Shown piece by piece: positions 55,840 to 64,000 of a stretch of DNA of 64,000 bases. The notes below the pieces were generated by a model. That model saw only the letters and a list, made by a program, of their open reading frames with translations, did no database searches and had not been told where the DNA came from. Position numbers and translations under genes: made by a program. The DNA comes from an uncultured Bacteroides sp. Its GTDB lineage: Bacteria; Bacteroidota; Bacteroidia; Bacteroidales; Bacteroidaceae. The first letter of the stretch is position 1. Each line of letters begins with the position of its first letter. The stretch covers positions 96,556 to 160,555 of the forward strand of contig CASENM010000041.1 in the NCBI GenBank assembly GCA_949289295.1. The letters are read 5' to 3'.

Positions 55840-57975
55840 CTATCTCACCATCACCTCGTCGCATGCTACCGTAGAACGTCCCTCGCCCGACTGGTGGATG
55901 CGCAGTTCCAATGGCAATGCACCGTCGACCTGTCCCAATACAAGATTTACCCTGCGCTTGGAGAAAGGAGCAGCCCCGGCGGCATCCACATCAGCACGAG
56001 CAACGAGCCTCTCGCCTTGCCACACCTCTACAGCACGTGGCAGACGAATGCGCCAGCGCGGAACGTTGAATAATGACAGCTCGATGACGGCACCTGAAGC
56101 AACCTTGCCGGCAGGAATACCGTAAGAAACGGTGCGTGGGGTGGCTATCACCCACCCCGTATGATAGTCAGTAGTGAGAGCGAAACGCCCGTCGGTGAGC
56201 ACCGAAAGATTTTTGTATGCCTCATCGGGCTTTGATATTGGCGACAGGACCACACCGCTCAACTTGTTGTCTAACGCGGCATTCTCGGCCAACATTGCCT
56301 TCCACGCGCCAATAAAATCGTCAATTCTGGCACCGGCTTCGTTATAACATCCCATATCGTCGAAAGCCATATGACCCTTCAGCAACCCTAAATACCTGTT
56401 GGACTCGGCTACATCGAGCCTTGCTCCCGGCAACCGCATAAGCTCCAATCGTGTGTATTGCAATGCGGTAAGCAAGCGATTAAGCTTCATTCGCTCTTCC
56501 TCACCCGTTTTTTTTGCCACAATGTCGAGGCTGTCGCAAAAAGCGGCAAATTCGTCTGGTACAAGCCAGGCATTGGCAGCATCGCCAATGCCGCCATAGA
56601 TAACAAGCCTCGATTTGCGCTGTGTTACGGCATCCTCCCACGAACGGTAGGCACGGGCCAACAAGTTACCTGCCACAGGATAATAGCGATGCAGACAACG
56701 AGCGGCATAGTCGGCCGCATCGAGTTGCGGATTAACCATCAGAGCGGCAAGCGTTGCCGTCTGCACGTCATCGAACGAGGCATAATGAGGACTGCTACCG
56801 TTGAGGAACACGCCCTTTACACCAATCTGCCGGAAATAGCGCAGTCTGTCAGCCATTACGCCAAGGCAGGGGAACGGCGTGAGATAGTCGTCAAAGTTGC
56901 GCACATAGTCCCAAACGTAAATACGTTTCGTCATCTTCTGCCAGCCGGCCACGAGTTTGCCGAACTGCTTGCCCTGCGGAGTCTTGGCACATCCGACTTG
57001 CATCGGCACACCCATCGCGCTGATAAGTACCCCTACATTGACGGGCAACGCCACCGGCGGCGGAGTCTTTGTTGTCATATAAGAAGAGGTGAAGAACAGA
57101 TGGTGCGGAAACTCGGAGGCCAGCTTGGCTAGAAGCCGTCCTACGGCAGGAGAGGCCGACTGGGACGTGTTGCCCGCACGACGACACTCTTCGCAGAGAC
57201 ACACCTGGTCATTATCGTTGGGCATAACGGCAAAACGGGCTGTTTTATCTCCTGGCTTGTCGCCCCACGTGCGCACGTAATCCTCCAACGCTTTTAGCAA
57301 AGCGGGTGAAGAGAAACAAAACTGTGACCCCACGCGCTTGCCACCGACCACTGCGCGAGCCTCTTCGGGTATCTCACCGCCAAACACCACGCGCAGATTA
57401 TGACCCCAAAGTGCCCAGTCATAGTCTACATTGTGCGTGGCCGAGATAGGCATAAGCTCCGGGATAGAATTTGACGGGCTGTAGATGCCACGGTACTCGA
57501 AAGCGAAATTTCCCGTCTGCCCCTCCATATCGATGACAGGCGGAGCCAGGTCGACTGCCGCCAAACGTGGATCATCATTGGCAGCAGAAGTGATAAACTG
57601 GTAAATGAGCCACAGCATAGACTCATCATCGTCAGCTGTCAGTTTGACAGTAGAGCCAGATGTTGACGCGGAATAACGCGTGGAAGCTGCAGAATCGATA
57701 TGAACTTCAACCTTGATGCAGTTGCCCACAACAGGCTTTTTGACGGAAGCAAGCCCCTGACCACCCGTCCGGCGGTCAAGCTGGCCCGCAAGGTAGGCCG
57801 CCCAACGCACATCGGCTTTGGATTTGCCGTCAGCCGGCACCACCATATAGCCGAACAACGCAGCATGTTGCCCTCCCCCGGCACACGAAGCAGACAGGGC
57901 TACGGCAAGACAGAGGCTGACTATGGCTGCTATGAGCCTCACCTTAAAAATGGATATAAAGTTGTACGTGCACAT
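55840..57975 (-). CDS. DUF4838 lipoprotein, predicted glycoside hydrolase-like
   Basis: 711 residues from the ATG at 57975; a GTG at 57942, just after the upstream stop, is an alternative start. Signal with lipobox (VALSASCAGGG). Residues about 40-130 look like a GH-associated N-terminal alpha/beta domain. The DUF4838 barrel follows with MPNDNDQVCLCEECRRAG (near 250), RIYVWDYVRNFDDYLTPFP (near 355) and GVKGVFLNGSS. A C-terminal beta domain ends the protein. DUF4838 proteins are predicted carbohydrate-active enzymes with no assigned chemistry that I know. In this operon it sits where PgaB-type hydrolases sit in poly-GlcNAc systems; a polymer-trimming role is inference. Confidence 0.85.
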   Translation of the reverse strand: MCTYNFISIFKVRLIAAIVSLCLAVALSASCAGGGQHAALFGYMVVPADGKSKADVRWAAYLAGQLDRRTGGQGLASVKKPVVGNCIKVEVHIDSAASTRYSASTSGSTVKLTADDDESMLWLIYQFITSAANDDPRLAAVDLAPPVIDMEGQTGNFAFEYRGIYSPSNSIPELMPISATHNVDYDWALWGHNLRVVFGGEIPEEARAVVGGKRVGSQFCFSSPALLKALEDYVRTWGDKPGDKTARFAVMPNDNDQVCLCEECRRAGNTSQSASPAVGRLLAKLASEFPHHLFFTSSYMTTKTPPPVALPVNVGVLISAMGVPMQVGCAKTPQGKQFGKLVAGWQKMTKRIYVWDYVRNFDDYLTPFPCLGVMADRLRYFRQIGVKGVFLNGSSPHYASFDDVQTATLAALMVNPQLDAADYAARCLHRYYPVAGNLLARAYRSWEDAVTQRKSRLVIYGGIGDAANAWLVPDEFAAFCDSLDIVAKKTGEEERMKLNRLLTALQYTRLELMRLPGARLDVAESNRYLGLLKGHMAFDDMGCYNEAGARIDDFIGAWKAMLAENAALDNKLSGVVLSPISKPDEAYKNLSVLTDGRFALTTDYHTGWVIATPRTVSYGIPAGKVASGAVIELSLFNVPRWRIRLPRAVEVWQGERLVARADVDAAGAAPFSKRRVNLVLGQVDGALPLELRIHQSGEGRSTVACDEVMVR

Positions 57976-60901
57976 TATATAAGTTTCTGTATCTCGTATT
58001 TAACCATTCGGTATAGTTGAGCAAGTCACCTCCGCGTTGGTTCACCTGGCTATAGAAGGTCTGCCACGTACCCATCAAGCCGACGGAAATGTGCTTGTTA
58101 ATCATGTAGATACCGCCAAGACCCACCATTGCGTTCAGTTTGTCGAACGTGCCGGGCATGGCATTGTCTATGAGGTTGGCCTCCGGCGCACTTCCGACAC
58201 TACCCACCATAGTAATGCTCGTGCGCCCGTCTTCTGAGGGGAAATATTTAAACTGTGCCGTTGCGTTGGCATAGACGTGGTCGGTAAAAAGGAACCCGTC
58301 GAGACGACCGTTGAGTATGAGCCTGTCCCACGCCTTCGATACGCCCGTCCCGACAGTAAAGAGGTTATGACCGGACTCTTCCCAGCCGTCGAAAGCCCAT
58401 TCGCCCTCACCGTCCACATCAGAAACCGCCCACGCGAACCGCTTGCTGTATGTGCTGATGCGACGATAGGCGGCATGCAGGTCGACAGAAATGTCATTGG
58501 CGAAGGTATGCAAGAATTTGGCCGAAGTCATGACTTTAGGGAAATAGCGTGTGCCGTAGGCTGCAGCAAATGTGGTCGACCATTTGTCGGAGAAAGCATG
58601 TTCCCACTCCGCACCGAGCTGCAGACCAACACCGCCCGCCACCTGGTCTTCAGAATCATCGCCTGCCGCAGAACCGTCACGCCCGGCATAATTTATGCGG
58701 GTAGTGAACAAGTCGCGAGCAAAACGGCGCGTATAAGCTGCAGTAGCCACGGCAGTGATTACGTCCTCCTCGCCGTAACGGCCATGAAGATACTCAACGG
58801 CAAGCTCATTTTTGAGCGAACGGTTGGCAAGTCCCATCAAGTGACGCTTATGTGACGAGGCCTCGGTCTCGGCCGGTATGTACTTCTTCAAGTAATAATA
58901 AGCCGAGTCATAGTCATGGAGAGCCTCGCAGGCTATCCCTTTCACATAGAAGAGAGCCTGGTTGGTATCGTCGAATACAAGGGCGGTGTCCACCACGGCC
59001 ACAGCTTCGGCAGGCCGATGAGCTTTTACAAACTGGTAGGCTACGGCTTCGCTGCTCTCGGAGAACGCACCGATGATAGACTTGTTGTCTGGATACTCGT
59101 CGAGCCACGGACGAAGCATTTCGATGGAACGGCGATGCTCGCCATTACGGTTATAAGCTGCGGCCTGCTTCACCACGAAGTCGGTGCGTTCTGGATAGAT
59201 GGAGCACGCCTGCGCTACATAGTGGTCATAGGCAGAATAACGTCCAAGCATATCGGCTGTGCCGATAGCGAACTGCAAGCCTTCGGGCGAAGCGGGATTG
59301 ACTGCGAGCAATGCCACGCTGGCATCGAAGGCACGGTGAGTGGCCCCTTCCTCTATCAATTCCTTGATGTAAGGCACGGCCTTTTCCTCGTAAGCCGAAC
59401 AGTAGGCCGATTGGTACTCAAAGTGGGCGGTATTCTGTATCGCACTGTCGAGCACGGCCAACGCCTGCGGCACGTCGCCCCTACCACACAGTATATCGGC
59501 CTTGCGGATGATATAGGTGGAAGTGTCAGCATTGAGCGCGAAAAGCGAGTCAAGGGTCTGCATGGCCATGCCATACTGCTTGGTTTCATAATAACACGAG
59601 TATGTACGCGACAAAGCCGAAGCCCTCAGCTCCGGGTCAGAGCTGTATCGCACCGCCTCCAAGGCGTACGGAAGAGCCTCGGAATAGAAGGCGTTTGAAA
59701 TCAGGCCGGAAGCCTGCTCCAGCCGCATCGTAGCCATTTCATCACCGAGGTCAGTGTCATCGGGGTGTATGGCAACGAGTTGCGTGAGCAACGACTGTGC
59801 TTTCGTAGTGTTGCCCATGCGCTTGTAAATGAGGTATTCCTTATATAACAAAGGAAACTGCACGCCGCGTCTCCGCTTGGCTTCAGCAATATAGTAGAGC
59901 GCATCGTAGTAGTAGCCACGGGTTATTGAGATGTTGAGCAGATAATCAAGGGCCTCGTCGCTCTTTACAGTCCCATAAAGCTTACCATAAAGCACGTATG
60001 GATCACCCATGTTGGCGGCCTCAGCGGCCTCAGCGAGCAAATCTGTATGGAACTGCCGCAACCTTGCACTGCCGTTAAAACGCATACGCGACGAAACGAA
60101 GGCCAGAGCCTCCTGATAGCGGCCTTCCTCTGCAAGGATGCTCGCCCTCTTTATGACGAGGGCTGTACTGCCGGGGATACGCGACGCACCGCGGCTCGAC
60201 ACCGCGAGTGCCTCCTCGGTATTGCCTTGCTGGAGCAGCAAGTTCGTGAGGTCCATATAATAGGTCTCATTGCCCGGCACAGCCTCCACGAGTTCATAAA
60301 GCAACTTTATGGCATCGGCAGGTTCGCCCGATTTTTTCTTGCGAAGGTACTGTTCTTCAAGATTGTAAGAGTATTCCCTCTGCAGGACAGTATCGTTAGG
60401 ATAGATCTGATAGAGCCGCTTGAGCAACCGGTCGGCCTCTACGTTATTGTTCTGCAGGCGATACAGCCCTATTTTCTTGCGCCACAGGCTCTTTTTGTAT
60501 GGATTGATTTCGAGCAATTCATTGACGTAACAAATGGCCGAAGAATAGTTCTTGGTTTCCTCCTCTACCTTGACAAGCAACTGTTTGGCCGTGACGTTCC
60601 TCGGATTGTCGCGAACGACCCTCACAAGATAATAGCGCGAGTTGTCATAGTCCTTCTTATGGTAGTAATATTGGCCGTTAAGTTCGTTAAGCCCGTTGGC
60701 ATCAGGATAAACCTCCAGCCCCCTGTCGAGCAGTGCCTTGCCTTCATCCCAAGAACCATGCTTGAACATCGCACGCACGTTCATCTCATAATAGTCGGGC
60801 GTATGAACGTCTTTCTCTGAACCGAATACGTTAAAAGCACCTGCCTCCGTCACAAAGACAAAGAGAAAAATACAGATTATGAAACATACTTTACTCTTCA
60901 T
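57944..60901 (-). CDS. TPR protein with C-terminal YaiO-type outer-membrane beta-barrel
   Basis: 985 residues from the ATG at 60901, which gives a clean signal peptide (MKSKVCFIICIFLFVFVTEAG) and a 4-bp ATGA overlap with the glycosyltransferase stop. The longer frame to 61018 only adds shadow sequence. Residues about 35-700 are TPR-type helical repeats (DANGLNELNGQYYYHKKDYDNSRYYLV and many others). Residues about 715-985 are a beta-barrel (GGVGLQLGAEWEHAFSDKW to the terminal LYNVHVQLYIHF, with the final Phe). A periplasmic TPR scaffold with an outer-membrane barrel is the plan of PgaA, BcsC and AlgK/AlgE exporters. Predicted role: export of the polymer made by the adjacent synthase. Confidence 0.9.
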   Translation of the reverse strand: MKSKVCFIICIFLFVFVTEAGAFNVFGSEKDVHTPDYYEMNVRAMFKHGSWDEGKALLDRGLEVYPDANGLNELNGQYYYHKKDYDNSRYYLVRVVRDNPRNVTAKQLLVKVEEETKNYSSAICYVNELLEINPYKKSLWRKKIGLYRLQNNNVEADRLLKRLYQIYPNDTVLQREYSYNLEEQYLRKKKSGEPADAIKLLYELVEAVPGNETYYMDLTNLLLQQGNTEEALAVSSRGASRIPGSTALVIKRASILAEEGRYQEALAFVSSRMRFNGSARLRQFHTDLLAEAAEAANMGDPYVLYGKLYGTVKSDEALDYLLNISITRGYYYDALYYIAEAKRRRGVQFPLLYKEYLIYKRMGNTTKAQSLLTQLVAIHPDDTDLGDEMATMRLEQASGLISNAFYSEALPYALEAVRYSSDPELRASALSRTYSCYYETKQYGMAMQTLDSLFALNADTSTYIIRKADILCGRGDVPQALAVLDSAIQNTAHFEYQSAYCSAYEEKAVPYIKELIEEGATHRAFDASVALLAVNPASPEGLQFAIGTADMLGRYSAYDHYVAQACSIYPERTDFVVKQAAAYNRNGEHRRSIEMLRPWLDEYPDNKSIIGAFSESSEAVAYQFVKAHRPAEAVAVVDTALVFDDTNQALFYVKGIACEALHDYDSAYYYLKKYIPAETEASSHKRHLMGLANRSLKNELAVEYLHGRYGEEDVITAVATAAYTRRFARDLFTTRINYAGRDGSAAGDDSEDQVAGGVGLQLGAEWEHAFSDKWSTTFAAAYGTRYFPKVMTSAKFLHTFANDISVDLHAAYRRISTYSKRFAWAVSDVDGEGEWAFDGWEESGHNLFTVGTGVSKAWDRLILNGRLDGFLFTDHVYANATAQFKYFPSEDGRTSITMVGSVGSAPEANLIDNAMPGTFDKLNAMVGLGGIYMINKHISVGLMGTWQTFYSQVNQRGGDLLNYTEWLNTRYRNLYNVHVQLYIHF

Positions 60902-62394
60902 ACAACTCCCTCCACCCGGACTCCGCCGGCATTTTCGGCAGGAACTTTCTCTACACCGCCATTGTTTATACTGTCGTTTTTCTTGCCCTTTGTACCTCTT
61001 CGGCTCATGTCGCCCCAAACGCCCGACTTCCTCGTAAAGTAATTGAAATAGCCCTTGATGGAGAAAAGCGTAATGAACGGGTGATAGAGGAACGGCTCCA
61101 CCATGGCCGCGCCAAGCACAAGCAGATAGGCCCTGACTTTACGGAACGAGCCTCCGAGGGCGAAATCGTTGAAAAGCACCACCGAGGCCAGAATGAAACA
61201 GAAGGTATAGAGGCCGAAGAAAATGACGGTGGCCGAAGCCCAGTTTACTACTCCCGTGAACGCCTGATAGACAAACACCAGGAAACCGACGAACTCGATG
61301 ATGGGAGCAAGCACCTCGAAAATCAACACGTACGGCAAGGTAATCATACCAAGCTGTTTATATTTATGATTGAACAGGAAGCGGCGGTGACGCACGAAAG
61401 TCTGTATCAAACCATAACCCCAACGTACACGCTGGCGATAGAGCACACGGAGGTTCGGCGGCATCTCCGTCCAGCAACTATAGGCCGGTACCTGCACGAT
61501 TTTATACTTCCGCTTAAAGTCACAGCAATAGCCTACCATGCGGATTATCATGTCCATGTCCTCGGCAAACGAATCGCCGCTGTAGCCGCCCGCTGCCATA
61601 ACCACCTGTTTGTCAAACAATCCGTAGCCTCCCGACACGTTAGGCATGGCGTTGATGGCCGACCACCCCATCTTACCCACGAGGAACGAGCGCATATATT
61701 CCATCGTCTGGAACAACGGGCAAGGCGTATGGGGAGGGCGTAACTTGGTTATCACACCATCTTCCACTTCACAACCGTTTGATGCCGACATGATGCCGCT
61801 CACGGCAATTACATCGGGAGACTCAAGCATGGGCTGGATGCAACGCGATATGGCATCTTTGGAAAGAATGCAGTCCACGTCGGTATTGATGAAATAAGGA
61901 TATGACGAAGCGTTCAGCCCGGCGTTCACGGCATCAGCCTTCGTTCCGCCGTTCTCCTTATCGACCACGATAAGCCGCGAGAACTTCGGATCTACCGACT
62001 TGAATAATCTTTTGTATGGTTTGGTGTGTATATACTCGACATAAGCAAACGGAACCTCGACGAGCGCGAAGTTCTCGATGAGCAGTTCGAGGGTCTTGTC
62101 TGTGGAACCGTCGTTGACTATAACCACCTCAAATTTCGGATACTCCTGCTTTAGAAGTGAGTTCACATTATCTATTATAGTCTTCTCTTCGTTGTAAGCC
62201 GGAGCCACAACCGACACGCCCGGAGTATAGGGGCTGGTGTTTATTATGTTCTTCGTGTACGTGCTTAGCTGGTAGCGCTTGTTGCGCATGATGCCTACCA
62301 CAGCCAGCCACATAAGGACTATATAAGAAATGATAAGCCCCATGCTATAAAAGAATACGGCATATCCGTAAAAATAAAACAGCATATCTTTCAT
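60898..62394 (-). CDS. processive family 2 glycosyltransferase (PgaC/BcsA-like synthase)
   Basis: 498 residues. One or two N-terminal membrane segments, then the GT-A domain: VSVVAPAYNEEKTIIDNVNS, VIVNDGSTDKT (UDP-binding Asp near 91), FINTDVDCIL (near 174), SFAEDMDMIIRM (acceptor/base Asp near 277) and RQRVRWGYGLIQ (QxxRW near 322), the full set for processive beta-glycosyltransferases. Three or four membrane helices follow (VLIFEVLAPIIEFVGFLVFVY and others) and a polar tail of about 35 residues. It overlaps both neighbours by 4 bp (62391-62394 and 60898-60901). Sugar specificity cannot be read; the PgaC-like plan suggests beta-linked hexosamine or hexose. Confidence 0.94.
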   Translation of the reverse strand: MKDMLFYFYGYAVFFYSMGLIISYIVLMWLAVVGIMRNKRYQLSTYTKNIINTSPYTPGVSVVAPAYNEEKTIIDNVNSLLKQEYPKFEVVIVNDGSTDKTLELLIENFALVEVPFAYVEYIHTKPYKRLFKSVDPKFSRLIVVDKENGGTKADAVNAGLNASSYPYFINTDVDCILSKDAISRCIQPMLESPDVIAVSGIMSASNGCEVEDGVITKLRPPHTPCPLFQTMEYMRSFLVGKMGWSAINAMPNVSGGYGLFDKQVVMAAGGYSGDSFAEDMDMIIRMVGYCCDFKRKYKIVQVPAYSCWTEMPPNLRVLYRQRVRWGYGLIQTFVRHRRFLFNHKYKQLGMITLPYVLIFEVLAPIIEFVGFLVFVYQAFTGVVNWASATVIFFGLYTFCFILASVVLFNDFALGGSFRKVRAYLLVLGAAMVEPFLYHPFITLFSIKGYFNYFTRKSGVWGDMSRRGTKGKKNDSINNGGVEKVPAENAGGVRVEGVV

Positions 62395-62597
62395 AAACCG
62401 TCGTGATTTATCAGTTCACATTCTACATGCTCGAAGAGAATTTTGTCTTCGGCGTTGGCCTTTTCCATAAGCCTGCGAAAAGCCGCGTGACCCTCAGCTC
62501 CCGAAGCCCAAAGGCATCGCAGGGCGGTGCGTCGGGTATAATCGGCAGTGGAACTATTATACGCCTCCACAAAGAACGGCACATTACGCTCCGAACC
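62391..62597 (-). pseudogene. out-of-frame 3' part of the HEAT-repeat gene
   Basis: In the +1 frame the sequence reads GSERNVPFFVEAYNSSTADY and on to ELINHDGL, a helical-repeat continuation of the preceding gene. It ends in an ATGA overlap with the glycosyltransferase start, just as the other joins in the operon do. So the original gene very probably ran to 62391. The switch lies around 62596-62601. Confidence 0.7.
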
Positions 62598-63627
62598 AGA
62601 ACTTACGTATACCCATACTGGTAAAGGCCGCCTTGCGCACGGTAAAGTTATCGTCATCAAAATACCCTATCAGGTAACGAACCTCATTGTCGGTACCCCA
62701 CCAGGCCGTCTCGCGCATCAGAAACGCACAAAAGTCAGGGTTCTTCATCTTCTGGAGTATCGGAACAAAGCGCGGTGTGGGTCTGTTGGCCTTGTTGATG
62801 CGGCTGAATATCTCGTGCAACTCCATCTTGTCCCACGTGGTGAAAACCGGCACACGTTCCGTATCCTCCTCGAAATAATCGTAAGGATTCTCCTTGCTGG
62901 CCACCATGTAATAAAGGCGAGCAGCCTTGCGCAACGGCAGCGACTTGTCGTTGACAAGCCGTGCCACGATACTGTTGGGTAGTCTCATGTTCGTCAGGCG
63001 CACCGTCTGCAACAATCTCACCTTGTCACAGTTCTTACCATAAATGAGCTGACGCTCCACGTAATCGGTAAAACCCACGAGACGCATGGCCCGCTGTATG
63101 TTAGTAAGGTTTGGATTCATCGTGTTGGTGAACACACTGACTTCAATAAACACTTGCGACCAGAGTTGCATCTCCCACTTCTTCCATTTGCGCTCCTCAT
63201 AACCGATACGGCGTTTAATCTCATCCATAGGCAAATTTTCCACCTCAGCGTAACACACATCCTTGAGCGGTTCCAGATATTTTTCGCGAATCCGGTTAAG
63301 TCGCTTGTAATTGCGGCGGCGCAGATAAACATTCACACACATCGCCACAAACAGTACCACAAAGGCCAGACAGCAGACGATAATGACCATGTAAGCCACA
63401 CGCACTACCCACGGATACTCGGCGAAGTGATGGACATAAAAGAAATAATAGTAGCGCAGGATATCCCAGCCCCACAGCTGGTAGGTATCGTGGAGTGGTG
63501 AATATTCGGCATGGCCTCCCTCCCCCGATATCAGGTCGGTAACGGGAAAGGTGTCGCGTGCGGCCATAATGGCAAAGCTTGTCACAGCCCACACCAATCC
63601 TACAAGGAATAATGCAACACGCTTCAT
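62584..63627 (-). CDS. HEAT-repeat-like inner-membrane protein, first gene of the polysaccharide operon (frameshifted)
   Basis: 347 residues in this frame from the ATG at 63627 (MKRVALFLVGLVWAVTSFAIM); the longer frame adds 14 residues ahead. Two membrane segments, about 5-25 and 72-103 (VVRVAYMVIIVCCLAFVVLFVAM), flank a short periplasmic loop. The cytoplasmic part is helical with HEAT-like repeats (KVRLLQTVRLTNMRLPNSIVARLVNDKSLPLRKAARLYYM; DDDNFTVRKAAFTSMGI). The frame ends at a stop at 62584 right after FGA, but the +1 frame continues the protein to 62391. Translation of the whole unit, about 411 residues, needs a +1 shift, so this is a recent frameshift, a sequence error, or programmed. 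Role unknown; a scaffold for the synthase is possible. Confidence 0.8.
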   Translation of the reverse strand: MKRVALFLVGLVWAVTSFAIMAARDTFPVTDLISGEGGHAEYSPLHDTYQLWGWDILRYYYFFYVHHFAEYPWVVRVAYMVIIVCCLAFVVLFVAMCVNVYLRRRNYKRLNRIREKYLEPLKDVCYAEVENLPMDEIKRRIGYEERKWKKWEMQLWSQVFIEVSVFTNTMNPNLTNIQRAMRLVGFTDYVERQLIYGKNCDKVRLLQTVRLTNMRLPNSIVARLVNDKSLPLRKAARLYYMVASKENPYDYFEEDTERVPVFTTWDKMELHEIFSRINKANRPTPRFVPILQKMKNPDFCAFLMRETAWWGTDNEVRYLIGYFDDDNFTVRKAAFTSMGIRKFWFGA

Positions 63628-64000
63628 AATTTTTGATTTTAATTTATTCAAACGCCCATAATCTGCCAAACACTTCAGCTAAATCGGACTAAAACTTCTA
63701 CAACTCTCATAAAATGCAAATTCCAAAAGCACGGCCGGAAAAAGTCGTCTATTTACATTTTTCGGGGTAAAGATACGATTTTTTTGTTTTTGAATAAATA
63801 TCTTATTGTTATTTTACATCCTTTCGTAATTACATCTTTTTTCCGTAAATCTGTATAATGAATATACCTCCTTGAAATCAAGAGAGTTAGAAGAATTACC
63901 TCGTTTTCGGGTAATGAGTTGGCAACCGTCCCAATTGCCGTGGTCTGCATCGCTTTGCTTATTGGAGTAACTCTTACGGATGCAAATGTACAAAAATAAA
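63628..64000. other. 373-bp region upstream of the polysaccharide operon
   Basis: AT-rich near the operon. It holds a candidate -7 element (63983-63990), a second weaker one (TATCTTTA on the minus strand, 63768-63775) and a 65-codon open frame (63753-63950, minus) that has no recognisable features. No RNA family was identified. Confidence 0.45.
63983..63990 (-). promoter_or_regulatory. candidate -7 element for the polysaccharide operon
   Basis: TACATTTG on the minus strand matches TAnnTTTG. The -33 element would lie beyond the window edge. It implies a leader of about 350 nt if it serves the HEAT-repeat gene. Confidence 0.45.

Noticed and set aside
63753-63950. 65-codon minus-strand frame in the leader of the polysaccharide operon
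   Set aside because: No signal, motif or typical composition; kept only as part of the leader description.

Overview
The window reads as chromosomal DNA of a gut-type member of the Bacteroidales, most likely Bacteroides or Phocaeicola. The signs are a SusC-family TonB receptor with a hybrid two-component regulator, a complete Bat (aerotolerance) operon, many DUF families typical of the order, and promoters of the Bacteroidales form TTG-N19-21-TAnnTTTG. The genus is an inference; no rRNA or other marker is present. I saw no insertion sequence, integrase, prophage or CRISPR array.

Layout. 1-12.2 kb is part of a polysaccharide utilization locus on the minus strand: the N-terminal part of a SusC-like receptor (runs off the left edge), a GH95-like hydrolase, a GH89 alpha-N-acetylglucosaminidase, a GH16 enzyme, and the hybrid two-component sensor/regulator. 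Paired 18-bp motifs 22 bp apart lie upstream of both the susC gene and the GH16-GH89-GH95-like operon and look like the operator. 12.2-16.2 kb holds an AmmeMemoRadiSam module (Memo-AMMECR1 fusion, radical SAM enzyme, and a 50-residue Cys-rich protein), then a convergent GH29 fucosidase. 16.3-27.3 kb is mostly housekeeping: Nif3-like protein, zinc-ribbon coiled-coil protein, HsdR-N protein, holA, an XRE regulator behind an AT-rich spacer, pyrK-pyrD, trmD, ligA, ogt and dapA. 27.4-33.7 kb is a tripartite RND efflux operon headed by a small secreted protein, followed by three tandem tRNA-Arg(ACG) genes. 34-39.9 kb holds a patatin/beta-barrel protein, a cysteine-less thioredoxin-like protein, a DUF2007-Usp fusion, a small HTH protein and a PAP2 phosphatase.

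39.9-48.4 kb is the Bat operon (MoxR, DUF58, a membrane protein, BatA, B, C, D, E). 48.6-52.1 kb is ftsY-rimO followed by two HU-like genes, the second being an HU-TM-LysM fusion. 52.3-55.0 kb has an ABC-F ATPase and a DUF3805/DUF3806 protein.

55.1-63.6 kb is the most interesting region: a tightly coupled operon of a HEAT-repeat membrane protein (interrupted by a +1 frameshift), a processive GT2 glycosyltransferase, a TPR/YaiO-type outer-membrane barrel and a DUF4838 lipoprotein, with a DUF1573 lipoprotein behind it. By part list it resembles synthase-dependent exopolysaccharide systems (PgaC synthase, PgaA TPR-barrel exporter, PgaB-type periplasmic hydrolase), but with different accessory families. 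I propose it as a candidate polysaccharide synthesis and export system.

Four copies of an intergenic repeat, each of three ~21-bp units related to the palindrome AAACGCCGAAGCGTTT, are dispersed across the window.
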